Shown here piece by piece: positions 34,178-42,684 of a stretch of 64,000 bases of DNA; positions within the stretch are counted from its first letter, which is position 1, and each line of letters opens with the position of its first letter. This stretch comes from Burkholderia pyrrocinia (GTDB lineage: Bacteria > Pseudomonadota > Gammaproteobacteria > Burkholderiales > Burkholderiaceae), in the NCBI RefSeq assembly GCF_003330765.1, contig NZ_CP024904.1:620001-684000 (forward strand), written 5' to 3'. The translations under genes and the position numbers were made by a program. The notes beneath the pieces are model-generated. The model saw only the letters and a program-made list of their open reading frames with translations, did no database searches and was not told the DNA's origin.

Positions 34178-34266
34178 CTTTGACCTCTGAAGGCGTTTAT
34201 TTCATCAGTATCAAACGCCAGAATGACTCGCATACCGCAACCGTTCCCCTCTCCCAGGAGCACACG

Positions 34267-35073
34267 ATGAGCAAGATTCCTGCATTCGGCCTCGGCACCT
34301 TCCGCCTGCAAGGCCAGGTTGTCATCGACTCGGTCCGCAACGGCCTCGAAGTCGGCTACCGCGCGATCGACACCGCGCAAATCTACGGCAACGAAGCCGA
34401 AGTCGGCGAAGCGATCGCCGCATCGGGCGTGCGCCGCGAAGACCTGTTCCTGACCACCAAGATCTGGGTCGACAACTACGCGCCGGCAAAGCTCGTGCCG
34501 AGCCTCGAAGAGAGCTTGCGCAAGCTGCGCACCGACTCCGTCGACCTGACGCTGATCCACTGGCCGGCCCCGGGCAACGGCGTGTCGATCGACGCGTTCA
34601 TGACCGCGCTCGCCAACGCGAAGGCGAAGGGCCTGACGCGCCAGATCGGCATCTCGAACTTCAACATCGAACTGACGAAGGAAGCGATCGCGGCCGTCGG
34701 CAAGGATGCGATCGCAACGAACCAGATCGAACTGAGCCCTTACCTGCAGAACCGCAAGCTGGTCGAGTTCCTGAACGGCGCAGGCATCCACGTGACGTCG
34801 TACATGACGCTCGCGTACGGCAAGGTGCTCGGCGATCCGGTGATCGGCACGATCGCGCAACGTCACGACGCGACGCCCGCGCAGGTCGCACTCGCGTGGG
34901 CACTGCGGCTCGGCTACTCGGTGATTCCGTCGTCGACGAAGCGCGAGAACCTCGCGAGCAACCTGCTCGCGCAGGCACTGCGCCTGACCGACGACGACAT
35001 GGCGCAGATCGCCGCACTCGAACGCAACGGCCGCGAAGTCGACCCGGCCGGCCTCGCGCCGCAGTGGGACTGA
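34267..35073 (+). CDS. dkgB: Aldo-keto reductase, 2,5-diketo-D-gluconate reductase B
   Basis: A 268-aa AKR. It has GLGTFRLQG at the start, the catalytic Asp/Tyr segment [18 protein letters not shown], the Lys in LTTKIW, the His in LIHWPAP, and a C-terminal [14 protein letters not shown] that binds the NADPH phosphate. Order and length fit DkgB, which reduces 2,5-diketogluconate and also methylglyoxal-type aldehydes. The start has a CAGGAG site. It begins an operon with an old yellow enzyme and a second aldo-keto reductase, a set suited to reducing reactive carbonyls. Confidence 0.88.
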   Translation: MSKIPAFGLGTFRLQGQVVIDSVRNGLEVGYRAIDTAQIYGNEAEVGEAIAASGVRREDLFLTTKIWVDNYAPAKLVPSLEESLRKLRTDSVDLTLIHWPAPGNGVSIDAFMTALANAKAKGLTRQIGISNFNIELTKEAIAAVGKDAIATNQIELSPYLQNRKLVEFLNGAGIHVTSYMTLAYGKVLGDPVIGTIAQRHDATPAQVALAWALRLGYSVIPSSTKRENLASNLLAQALRLTDDDMAQIAALERNGREVDPAGLAPQWD

Positions 35074-35105
35074 ACGCATCGCCCGCCATTCGATATTTGA
35101 TCCGC

Positions 35106-35125
35106 CCGCGGCCAGCCGGCCGCGG
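35106..35125. repeat. Intercistronic hairpin
   Basis: CCGCGGCC and GGCCGCGG flank AGCC: a perfect 8-bp stem between dkgB and the old yellow enzyme gene. It has no T-run, so it may stabilise or process the mRNA and need not stop it. Confidence 0.45.
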
Positions 35126-35143
35126 CACCGACAGGACACCCTC

Positions 35144-36259
35144 ATGACCCAGGACCCGCTTTTTCAACCGCTGCGACTCGGCGCGCTGACGCTGCCGAAC
35201 CGCATCGTGATGCCGCCGATGACGCGTTCGCGCGCCAGCCAGCCCGGCGACGAAGCCAACGAACTGATGGCCGCGTATTACGCGCAGCGCGCGAGCGCGG
35301 GCCTGATCGTCAGCGAAGGCACCTATGTCGCGCCGCTCGGCAAGGGCTACGCATGGACGCCCGGCATTCACACGCCGTCGCAGGTCGCCGGCTGGCGCAA
35401 GGTGACGGACGCCGTGCATGCCGCGCACGGCCGCATCTTCGCGCAGCTGTGGCACGTCGGCCGCCTGAGTCACACGAGCCTGCTCGGCGGCCGGCAACCC
35501 GTGTCGTCGTCGCCGCTCCAGGCGAAGGGCGTGAACGTGTTCGTCGCCGGTGAAGACGGCAGCACGCCGGGCTTCGTGCAGGCTTCCGAGCCGCGCGCGC
35601 TGACGATCGACGAGATCCGCGAGATCGTCGATCAATACCGCGACGCCGCCCGCCACGCGATCGAAGCCGGCTTCGACGGCGTCGAGCTGCACGGCGCGAA
35701 CGGCTACCTCGTGAACCAGTTCATCGACTCGAACGCGAACACGCGTACCGACGCATACGGCGGCTCGCTGGAAAACCGGCTGCGCTTCCTGCGTGAAGTC
35801 ACGCAGGCGCTGATCGAAGGCACCGGCGACGCATCGCGCGTCGGCATCCGCCTCGCGCCGCTGACGACACTGAACGGCTGCGTCGACGACGATCCGGAAA
35901 CGACCTACCTCGCCGCCGCGAAGCTGCTTGGCGAACTCGGCGTCGGCTACCTGCACATCGCGGAAGCCGACTGGGACGACGCCCCGCTGATGCCGGTCGA
36001 ATTCAAGCAGCAACTGCGCGCCGCGTACCCGGGCGTGCTGATCTATGCCGGCGCGTACACCGCCGAGCGCGCCCGCGAAGCGATCGCCGCGGGCTGGGCC
36101 GACCTCGTCGCATTCGGCCGCCCGTTCGTCGCGAACCCCGACCTGCCCGAGCGCCTGCGCACCGGCGCCGCGCTCACGCCGCACGACCGCAACACGCTGT
36201 TCGGCGGCGGCGCACCGGGCCTGATCGACTATCCGACGCTCGCGCAAGCCGCGGCCTGA
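35144..36259 (+). CDS. Old yellow enzyme family alkene reductase (NemA-like)
   Basis: A 371-aa FMN-dependent TIM-barrel reductase. Visible are PLRLGALTLPNRIVMPPMTRSRA, AQLWHVGR, and the signature FDGVELHGANGYLVNQFIDS with NTRTDAYGGSLENR. Catalytic His and Asn are in HGAN. Enzymes of this group reduce the C=C bond of alpha,beta-unsaturated carbonyls and nitro compounds with NAD(P)H. It sits 70 nt after dkgB in the same direction. The length is normal. Confidence 0.9.
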   Translation: MTQDPLFQPLRLGALTLPNRIVMPPMTRSRASQPGDEANELMAAYYAQRASAGLIVSEGTYVAPLGKGYAWTPGIHTPSQVAGWRKVTDAVHAAHGRIFAQLWHVGRLSHTSLLGGRQPVSSSPLQAKGVNVFVAGEDGSTPGFVQASEPRALTIDEIREIVDQYRDAARHAIEAGFDGVELHGANGYLVNQFIDSNANTRTDAYGGSLENRLRFLREVTQALIEGTGDASRVGIRLAPLTTLNGCVDDDPETTYLAAAKLLGELGVGYLHIAEADWDDAPLMPVEFKQQLRAAYPGVLIYAGAYTAERAREAIAAGWADLVAFGRPFVANPDLPERLRTGAALTPHDRNTLFGGGAPGLIDYPTLAQAAA

Positions 36260-36279
36260 ACGATTCGCAGGAGTCCAAC

Positions 36280-36459
36280 TTGACTGCTCCCCTCCCTCTG
36301 CGCAAGGGCAACGTCGTGCTGTTCAACACCGGCTGGCTGGAGCTGATCGACAGCCGCGCGCTCGTGCGCGACAAGGCGCGGGAATTCCTGTTCGTGCTGG
36401 GCCAGCCGCTGTATGTCGGCTCCACGCAGGTCAATATCGACCCGGTCGCGATCCGGTAA
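36280..36459 (+). CDS. Short cyclase-like protein or remnant
   Basis: A 59-aa frame starting with TTG at 36280, which has a CAGGAG site 8 nt before it. It includes LRKGNVVLFNTGWLELIDS, which resembles the central GDVVLxxTGW segment of the cyclase (kynurenine-formamidase-like) family, but the rest of that about 220-aa domain is absent. It sits between two reductase genes without breaking the operon. It is probably a deletion remnant that kept a usable start; a functional small protein cannot be excluded. Confidence 0.4.
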   Translation: MTAPLPLRKGNVVLFNTGWLELIDSRALVRDKAREFLFVLGQPLYVGSTQVNIDPVAIR

Positions 36460-36498
36460 CCGACGCTCCGCTTGCCGGACGAACATTCGAGGCATCTA

Positions 36499-37497
36499 AT
36501 GAGAATCACGCTTCCCTCACGCCTGGGCTTTGGCACCGCGCCCCTGGGCAACATGTACCGTGACATCCCGAACGACGAGGCGCTGGCCACGGTCAACGCG
36601 GCTTGGGAAAGCGGCATCCGCTATTTCGACGCCGCGCCGCTGTATGGCGCCGGTCTCGCCGAGCTGCGCCTCGGTGAAGCGCTCGCGGGCCGGCCGCGCG
36701 ATGAATACGCGCTCGGCACCAAGGTCGGCCGCTTGATCCTCGACGAACACGAGGATGCGTCGCAACGCGACCTGGGCGAAAAGGGCGGCCTGTTCCGCCA
36801 CGGTCTGCCGAACAAGATCGTCTACGACTATACCGAGGACGGCACACTGCGTTCGATCGAAGCGAGCCTCAAGCGGCTGCGCACCGACCGCCTCGACACC
36901 GTATGGATTCACGATCCGGCGATCGACTTCCACGGCGAGCGCTGGCTCGACGTGTTCGACGTCGCGATGTCAGGTGCGGCCAAGGCGCTCACTCGGCTGC
37001 GCGACGAGAAGGTCATCAAGGGCTGGGGCCTGGGCGTGAACCGTATCGAACCGTGCGAGCTCGCACTCGAACGCTCGGATCCCGATGGCTTCCTGCTCGC
37101 CGGTCGCTACACGCTGCTCGATCACACAAGCGCGCTCGAGCAGCTGATGCCGGAAAGCGTCGCACGCGGGCTCGGCATCATCGTCGGCGGCCCGTACAAC
37201 TCCGGCGTGCTGGCAGGCGGCACCCACTTTGAGTATCAGCCGGCGACGCAAGCGATGCTCGACCGCGTCGCGCATATCCGCCAGATCACCGAGCGCTTCG
37301 ACATCGACGTCCGCGCCGTGGCGCTGCAGTTCTCGCTCGCGCATCCGGCTGTCGCCGCCGTGATTCCCGGCGCGAGCCGCCCCGATCGGATCGACGAGAA
37401 CCTGCGTCTCGCCACGACGCCGATTCCGACGGCCCTGTGGGATGCGCTGAAGACCGAGCGCTTGATCGCCGAGCATGCCCCAACGCCGCGCGGTTGA
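36499..37497 (+). CDS. Aldo-keto reductase, D-threo-aldose/L-fucose dehydrogenase type
   Basis: A 332-aa AKR: SRLGFGTAPLGNMYRDI, the catalytic Asp/Tyr in GIRYFDAAPLYGAGLAELRLGEAL, Lys in LGTKVGRL, His in TVWIHDPAIDF, and C-terminal AVIPGASRPDRIDENL. The insert after the Lys and the GVNRIEP segment fit the group with D-threo-aldose 1-dehydrogenase, L-fucose dehydrogenase and pyridoxal 4-dehydrogenase; I cannot tell these apart. The ATG at 36499 follows GAGGCATCTA. It ends the reductase operon; the convergent DoxX gene follows after 116 bp. Confidence 0.82.
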   Translation: MRITLPSRLGFGTAPLGNMYRDIPNDEALATVNAAWESGIRYFDAAPLYGAGLAELRLGEALAGRPRDEYALGTKVGRLILDEHEDASQRDLGEKGGLFRHGLPNKIVYDYTEDGTLRSIEASLKRLRTDRLDTVWIHDPAIDFHGERWLDVFDVAMSGAAKALTRLRDEKVIKGWGLGVNRIEPCELALERSDPDGFLLAGRYTLLDHTSALEQLMPESVARGLGIIVGGPYNSGVLAGGTHFEYQPATQAMLDRVAHIRQITERFDIDVRAVALQFSLAHPAVAAVIPGASRPDRIDENLRLATTPIPTALWDALKTERLIAEHAPTPRG

Positions 37498-37613
37498 ATG
37501 TCGATGCGCGAATCCGCATCACGCGGATCCTTGAACCTGACCTGCCCCCGTCAGCAGGGCGAAAGATCTTCATGATCGGACGCCCTGCTCGTTTCAACCT
37601 GCCGGACAAACGA

Positions 37614-38060
37614 TCAGGCGCGGCCGTCCCCTTCGCCGTTTCGAACATCGCCAAGCAGGGTGACGAGGACGAGCGCGGCAATCAGCCCCAGGTGCTCGAA
37701 AAAGCTGTTGAGCGCCATGAAGCGCGCCACGCCCGTCCGGTTCCAGAAGTCGTTCGCTACGAGCATCGCGACGACGGTCAGCACGCCGAGTCCACCCGCA
37801 CCAATCCAGGTGAACCGGCGAAATACCACGCACAGCGAACCGCCAATCTCGACCACAACCGCCAGTGCAGCCCAGAGCGCGGGCGGGTGCAGGCCGAAAC
37901 GCGCCTGCTCCGCGAGCGCATCGTCGAAGTGCATCGCCTTGTCGACGCCTCCGATCAGGAAGGCGGACACCAGCGCGAGTCGTACCAGCGCGCCGACCCA
38001 CGGCTGCGCAAGCAGGACACGAATCCACCCGGGGCTGTACCGGCCGGTTGTCGTCGACAT
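37614..38060 (-). CDS. DoxX-family membrane protein
   Basis: A 148-aa protein with four predicted membrane spans: VRLALVSAFLIGGVDKAMHF, PALWAALAVVVEIGGSLCVVF, GAGGLGVLTVVAMLVANDFW and LGLIAALVLVTLLGD. The pattern and the FxxxGxxKxxxF-like first span fit DoxX, inner-membrane proteins linked to quinone-associated redox chemistry. The start at 38060 is one nucleotide after the stop of the amidohydrolase gene, so the two are translated together. An upstream extension of the frame lies inside that gene and is rejected. Confidence 0.8.
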   Translation of the reverse strand: MSTTTGRYSPGWIRVLLAQPWVGALVRLALVSAFLIGGVDKAMHFDDALAEQARFGLHPPALWAALAVVVEIGGSLCVVFRRFTWIGAGGLGVLTVVAMLVANDFWNRTGVARFMALNSFFEHLGLIAALVLVTLLGDVRNGEGDGRA

Positions 38061-38061
38061 G

Positions 38062-39951
38062 TCAGATCGCCCAGCAGGAACAGCCGAACGCGCCCCAGAA
38101 ACCCTTCGCGTCCGACGTCGGCAACGTGCTCCCCCACGCGCTCGCATGCGCGTGCGCATGCACGTTGCACGCGCTCGCGCAGCCGCACATCGCGGCGGCG
38201 GCCGCACGCTGCAGCGGTGCACCGCTGCGCTGCGTCGCGCCCCAGCCGCCGTAGCCGCCGTACTCGCGCACGGGCGACCAGTCCGGCATCGCGGGCGGAA
38301 TCGGCGCGTCGTGCGACGCGAACGGGCCCGCGCCCCATACGATCTTTCCGCCGACCACCGTCAGCAACGCGGTCGTCGCGGCAATATCATCCTCCGCGCA
38401 TGCGAAGAAATCGCGATCCGGGACCACCAGGTCGGCGAGCTGCCCGACCGCTACACGCCCCTTCTTTCCTTCCTCGTTCGAGAACCAGGTCACGTATTCG
38501 GTCCACATGCGCAACGCGGTCTCGCGATCGAGCAGGTTGCGCTGCGGATACATCCGCAGCCCGCCGACCGTCTTGCCCGTCACGAGCCATGCGAGCGACA
38601 CCCACGGGTTGTACGACGCGACGCGCGTCGCGTCGGTGCCGGCCGACACCTTGATGCCCTTCGAAAGCATCTTCGCAACGGGCGGCGTCGCCTCGGCCGC
38701 CTGCGCGCCATAGCGCTCGACGAAGTACTCGCCCTGGTACGCCATCCGATGCTGCACCGCGATGCCGCCGCCCAGCGCCGCAATACGATCCATCGATTTT
38801 TCGGTAACGGTTTCCGCGTGATCGAAGAACCAGTTCAGACCGGCAAGCGGGATGTCCTTGTTGACCTTTTCGAACACGTCGAGCGCGCGGCTGATGGTTT
38901 CGTCGTAGGTCGCATGCATGCGCCACGGCCAGCGGTTCTGCGCGAGTACGCGCACGACGCCTTCGAGATCGTCTTCCATCTGCGCCGGCAAATCCGGGCG
39001 CGCGACGCGGAAGTCCTCGAAATCGGCCGCCGAGAACACCAGCATTTCGCCCGCACCGTTGTTGCGAAAATAGTCGGTACCGTCGTGATACTTGACGCTC
39101 TTGGTCCAGTTCACGAAGTCTTCCTTCTCGGCGTTCGGCTTCTGCGTGAACAGGTTGTACGCGATCCGGATCGTCATCTCGCCCGCATCGTGCAACTTGC
39201 GGATCACTTCGTAATCGTCGGGGTAATTCTGCGAACCGCCGCCCGCATCGATCACGCCCGTCACGCCGAGACGGTTCAGTTCGCGCATGAAGTGGCGCGT
39301 CGAGTTGTACTGGTATTCGAACGGCAGCTTCGGCCCCTTCGCGAGCGTCGCGTAGAGGATCGTCGCGTTCGGGTTCGCGAGCAGCAGCCCCGTCGGATTG
39401 CCCGCGGCGTCGCGCAGGATCGTGCCGCCCGGCGGCTCGGGCGTGTCCTTCGTGTAGCCGACCACCCGCAACGCGGCCGCGTTCAGCAGCGCGCGATCGT
39501 ACAGGTGCAGGATGAACACCGGCGTATCGGGCGCGGCCGCGTTGAGTTCTTCGATCGTCGGCAGCCGCTTCTCGGCGAACTGGTGTTCGGTGAAGCCGCC
39601 GACCACGCGCACCCACTGCGGCGCGGGCGTGATCGCGACCTGGCGCCTGAGCATGTCCATCGCGACCGCGAGCGACGGCACGCCATCCCAGCGCAGCTCC
39701 ATGTTGTAGTTCAGGCCACCGCGAATCACGTGGCAGTGGTTGTCGATCAGGCCCGGCAGCACGGCGCAGCCCCCGAGGTCGACGACCTTCGTCGCGCGCC
39801 CGGCAAGCGGCATCACGTCCGCGTCGCTGCCAACCGCAACGAAGCGGCCCGCGGCTATCGCCACCGCTGTCGCGGTGGGGTTTGCGCGGTCGAGGGTCGT
39901 GAACCTTCCGTTGTGAAGGATCAGATCCGGTTGGGACTCGGTTGCGGTCAT
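38062..39951 (-). CDS. YtcJ-like amidohydrolase
   Basis: A 629-aa metal-dependent amidohydrolase with the split-TIM-barrel pattern: DLILHNGRFTTLD at the start, VLPGLIDNHCHVIRGG as the first metal motif, WRMHATYDETI, FFDHAETV, and SAGTDATRVASYNPW with the late Asp. This is the YtcJ-like amidohydrolase group, mostly of unknown substrate. It ends with an unusual tail (about residues 580-629) rich in Ala, Cys and His, including MCGCASACNVHAHAHASAW, which could bind a metal. The start at 39951 has a GAGGTGAC site. It lies between the XapX gene and doxX in one direction. Confidence 0.82.
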   Translation of the reverse strand: MTATESQPDLILHNGRFTTLDRANPTATAVAIAAGRFVAVGSDADVMPLAGRATKVVDLGGCAVLPGLIDNHCHVIRGGLNYNMELRWDGVPSLAVAMDMLRRQVAITPAPQWVRVVGGFTEHQFAEKRLPTIEELNAAAPDTPVFILHLYDRALLNAAALRVVGYTKDTPEPPGGTILRDAAGNPTGLLLANPNATILYATLAKGPKLPFEYQYNSTRHFMRELNRLGVTGVIDAGGGSQNYPDDYEVIRKLHDAGEMTIRIAYNLFTQKPNAEKEDFVNWTKSVKYHDGTDYFRNNGAGEMLVFSAADFEDFRVARPDLPAQMEDDLEGVVRVLAQNRWPWRMHATYDETISRALDVFEKVNKDIPLAGLNWFFDHAETVTEKSMDRIAALGGGIAVQHRMAYQGEYFVERYGAQAAEATPPVAKMLSKGIKVSAGTDATRVASYNPWVSLAWLVTGKTVGGLRMYPQRNLLDRETALRMWTEYVTWFSNEEGKKGRVAVGQLADLVVPDRDFFACAEDDIAATTALLTVVGGKIVWGAGPFASHDAPIPPAMPDWSPVREYGGYGGWGATQRSGAPLQRAAAAAMCGCASACNVHAHAHASAWGSTLPTSDAKGFWGAFGCSCWAI

Positions 39952-39970
39952 ATACGTCACCTCGTTTCGA

Positions 39971-40138
39971 TCAGAAGCCAAACAGCTGTTTGATGGTGGG
40001 AATGGCCTGCACGCCGATCACCATGCCGAGCAACCCGACAAGGGCAATCAGCGGCGGTGCCGGAGAACGGACCTTGATTGCGCTGTAAATCACACCGATC
40101 AGCAAGCCCGCACCAAGGGAAACCAGATAAGGTTCCAT
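39971..40138 (-). CDS. XapX-domain small membrane protein, copy 1
   Basis: A 55-aa protein with two membrane spans. The sequence LVSLGAGLLIGVIYSAIKV then SPAPPLIALVGLLGMVIGVQ is the XapX pattern, including the conserved SPAPP turn. Function is unknown. It is 19 nt upstream of the amidohydrolase gene, so probably its first cistron or a partner. A second copy of the same kind is at 41306, on the other side of the isochorismatase gene. Confidence 0.82.
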   Translation of the reverse strand: MEPYLVSLGAGLLIGVIYSAIKVRSPAPPLIALVGLLGMVIGVQAIPTIKQLFGF

Positions 40139-40307
40139 ACAATCAATTTCTCGGACAGGTTGGAATGCAGGTTGCACGTCCTGGCAAACATGGCGCGGGC
40201 GGCGTCCGTGCATCGGTCACGTCGCGCCGCCCGCGTTTCGTATGACCGATGCGGCATGTTCGGATGGAACACGCCGCATCGGCTTCGACAGGCGTAACGG
40301 CCTGCGA

Positions 40308-40994
40308 TTACTTCGCCGGCACGGCCGCGAGCGCCTCGTGCGGCGTTGCGGTGCGCTGTGCAGCCTTGTGGACCATCGTGTATGCGTAATCGACACCCAT
40401 CCCGTATGCGCCCGAGTGCTCCTTCGCGATTGCCATCACGGCGTCGTACGTCTCGCGGTGCGCCCAGTCGCGCTGCCATTCGAGCAGGACCTGCTGCCAC
40501 GTGACGGGCACCACGCCGGCCTGCACCATCCGCTGCATCGCGAAATCGTGCGCATCCTTCGACGTGCCGCCCGATGCATCGGCGACCATGTAGATTTCGT
40601 AGTCGCCCTCGAGCATCGCGCACAGCGCGAACGTCGTATTGCAGACCTCCGTCCACAGGCCGGCGACGACCACCTTCTTGCGACCGTTCGCGGCCAGCGC
40701 GTCGCGCACCTTCTGGTCGTCCCACGAGTTCATCGACGTGCGTTCGAGCGTCTTCTGGTTCGGAAACACGTCGAGCAGTTCGGGATAGGTAAAGCCCGAG
40801 AAACTCTCGCTTTCGACCGTCGTGATCGTGGTCGGGATGTTGAATACCTTCGCGGCCTTCGCCAGCCCGACGACGTTGTTCTTCAGCACCTGACGATCGA
40901 TCGACTGCACGCCGAATGCCATCTGCGGCTGCTGGTCGATGAAGATCAGCTGGCTGTTATGGGGGGTGAGTACTTCAAGCTTCGGATTGCTCAT
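40308..40994 (-). CDS. Isochorismatase-family cysteine hydrolase (YcaC-like)
   Basis: A 228-aa isochorismatase-fold hydrolase. Catalytic Asp is in LIFIDQQPQMAFGV, Lys in GRKKVVVAGLWTEVCNTTFAL with the nucleophile Cys in EVCNT. The order and the WTEVC motif resemble YcaC. Substrate unknown. The ATG at 40994 (SNPKLEV) has AAAGGA 10 nt upstream; an ATG three codons earlier is possible. It is 169 bp upstream of the XapX-amidohydrolase-doxX genes and divergent from a second XapX gene and a LysR gene. Confidence 0.85.
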   Translation of the reverse strand: MSNPKLEVLTPHNSQLIFIDQQPQMAFGVQSIDRQVLKNNVVGLAKAAKVFNIPTTITTVESESFSGFTYPELLDVFPNQKTLERTSMNSWDDQKVRDALAANGRKKVVVAGLWTEVCNTTFALCAMLEGDYEIYMVADASGGTSKDAHDFAMQRMVQAGVVPVTWQQVLLEWQRDWAHRETYDAVMAIAKEHSGAYGMGVDYAYTMVHKAAQRTATPHEALAAVPAK

Positions 40995-41128
40995 GACGGT
41001 CATGTCCTTTGATGCGGGGGAAAAAGAGAGCCTGCCTCGCCGGCCAACCGGGAGGCGCCCAATGCGCTGCGCCGGGAGGTTCGCCTGCCAGCCGTTGTCA
41101 TTCAACACGCAAATTTATAGTAGCGCCA

Positions 41129-41147
41129 ATTAATCGATTTGATTAAT
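41129..41147. promoter_or_regulatory. ATTAATC-N5-GATTAAT palindrome
   Basis: A perfect 7-bp repeat in the AT-rich 311-bp gap between the isochorismatase gene and the second XapX gene, placed 135 bp upstream of the isochorismatase start. It looks like an operator, perhaps for the LysR protein encoded at 41704. Nothing else was recognised in this gap. Confidence 0.5.
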
Positions 41148-41305
41148 AAAATCCCTAAAGCAAGGCCTTAAAAGATCTTAAAACCATTGAATCGAATTCC
41201 CGCGCCCGGAAAGACCTGATACGCTGATTGTCGATTTCCTGATCGTCACCAAATCGGAATTTATTCCTATTCTTCACACGGTTGTCATTCGCTCATACCT
41301 GAATC

Positions 41306-41587
41306 ATGAAACCGTATATTTCATCGCTATTTGCCGGAATTCTCGCGGGCGTCGTCTACAGCCTGATCGGCGTGCCGTCGCCGGCCCCGCCCACTATCGC
41401 GCTGGCCGGCCTGCTGGGCATCCTTGCCGGCGAACAGATCCTGCCGATCGCACGCAGGATGCTCTCGGGGATCCGGTTGAAAACCGCATGGAGCGACGCG
41501 AAGTGCGGCCAGCACATGTTCGGCCCCCTGCCCGGCGCGCAGGCATCCGATGCCGCTGCGAAGAGGGGGCAATCGACGCCGACGTGA
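41306..41587 (+). CDS. XapX-domain small membrane protein, copy 2
   Basis: A 93-aa protein with two spans: ISSLFAGILAGVVYSLIGV then SPAPPTIALAGLLGILAGEQ, matching copy 1 block for block, followed by a 40-residue hydrophilic tail that copy 1 lacks. It is divergent from the isochorismatase gene and 116 bp upstream of a LysR gene. Role unknown; the repeated pairing with the amidohydrolase and isochorismatase genes suggests a small membrane partner or transporter subunit. Confidence 0.8.
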   Translation: MKPYISSLFAGILAGVVYSLIGVPSPAPPTIALAGLLGILAGEQILPIARRMLSGIRLKTAWSDAKCGQHMFGPLPGAQASDAAAKRGQSTPT

Positions 41588-41703
41588 CACAGGTCGATTG
41601 ATAGCGCCCCGGCTTCAGCGCCCGGATGATTTGTTCCGATTCGTATTGGACTCGACGGTGCTTGGCGATAACATGACAGCCCGACGCCCCCGCGGAATTC
41701 ATC

Positions 41704-42612
41704 ATGAAACTGTCATTCGAAGCGCTCGAGGCACTTGACGCGATCGACCGCACCGGCACGTTCGCCGAAGCCGCGGAGCTCCTGCACCGCGTGCCGTCCG
41801 CGCTGACGTATCTCGTACAAAAGCTCGAAAGCGACCTCGACGTCGCACTGTTCGACCGCAGCGGGCGCCGCGCGAAGCTCACGCACGCCGGCCGCGTGGT
41901 CGTCGAAGAGGGCCGTCGGCTGCTGCATGCCGCCGAACAGCTCGAACTCAAGGCGCAGCGTGCGCAGCAAGGCTGGGAAACCGAGGTACGCATCTGTATC
42001 GACGAGATCCTGCCGTTCGAGGCGTTGTGGCCGTACGTGCATACGTTCTACGGACTCGACATGAGCACGCGGCTGCGCCTGTCGACCGAAGTCCTCGGCG
42101 GCACCTGGGATGCGCTGATTTCGCGCCGCGCGGATCTCGTCGTCGGCGCAGCGGGCGAGCCGCCGGAACTGCCGGGCATCGTCGCGCGGCCGATCGGCAC
42201 GCTCAGGCATGTGTTCGCCATCGCCCCGACCCATCCGCTCGCGGCGTTGCCCGAACCGCTGTCGATGGCGTCGGTCGTCGAGTATCGCGGCGCCGTCATC
42301 AGCGATACCTCGCGCGAACTGCAGCCGCGCTCGATTGCCATCGACGCCGGGCAACCGTATCTCGCGGTCCCCACCCTCGCCTCGAAACTGGCCGCGCAGT
42401 GCGAAGGGCTCGCGGTGGGCACGCTGCCGGATTGCATTGCGGCGCGCGCGATCGCGCAGGGCAAGCTCGTCGCGCGCGAGGTAACCGGCATGCGCGACAC
42501 GACGCATTGCTATATCGCGTGGCGCGGCGACGAGGCCGGACGCGCGCTGCACTGGTGGGTCGAGCAGCTCGCGCGACCCGATCTCGTCGACCGGTTCACC
42601 GCGCTCGCCTGA
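41704..42612 (+). CDS. LysR-type regulator
   Basis: A 302-aa LysR protein. The helix-turn-helix is FEALEALDAIDRTGTFAEAAELLHRVPSALTYLVQKLESDL (residues 5-45), then LFDRSGRRAKLTHAGRVVVEEG. The linker and effector domain are complete, with no visible defects. It lies just past the second XapX gene and faces the MscS gene, with a 72-bp convergent gap. It probably governs the isochorismatase/XapX/amidohydrolase set through the palindrome at 41129; that is inferred from proximity. Confidence 0.85.
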   Translation: MKLSFEALEALDAIDRTGTFAEAAELLHRVPSALTYLVQKLESDLDVALFDRSGRRAKLTHAGRVVVEEGRRLLHAAEQLELKAQRAQQGWETEVRICIDEILPFEALWPYVHTFYGLDMSTRLRLSTEVLGGTWDALISRRADLVVGAAGEPPELPGIVARPIGTLRHVFAIAPTHPLAALPEPLSMASVVEYRGAVISDTSRELQPRSIAIDAGQPYLAVPTLASKLAAQCEGLAVGTLPDCIAARAIAQGKLVAREVTGMRDTTHCYIAWRGDEAGRALHWWVEQLARPDLVDRFTALA

Positions 42613-42684
42613 TTCCGCCGCACGCGGTCAGCGCACGTCGATCGCACCGCACGACCCGCGTTTTTCCGTCCTGCTCCCGCCGCA

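Noticed and set aside
37660..39993. 777-aa open frame on the plus strand opposite the amidohydrolase
   Set aside because: Antisense shadow; the minus frame has the complete amidohydrolase motif set.
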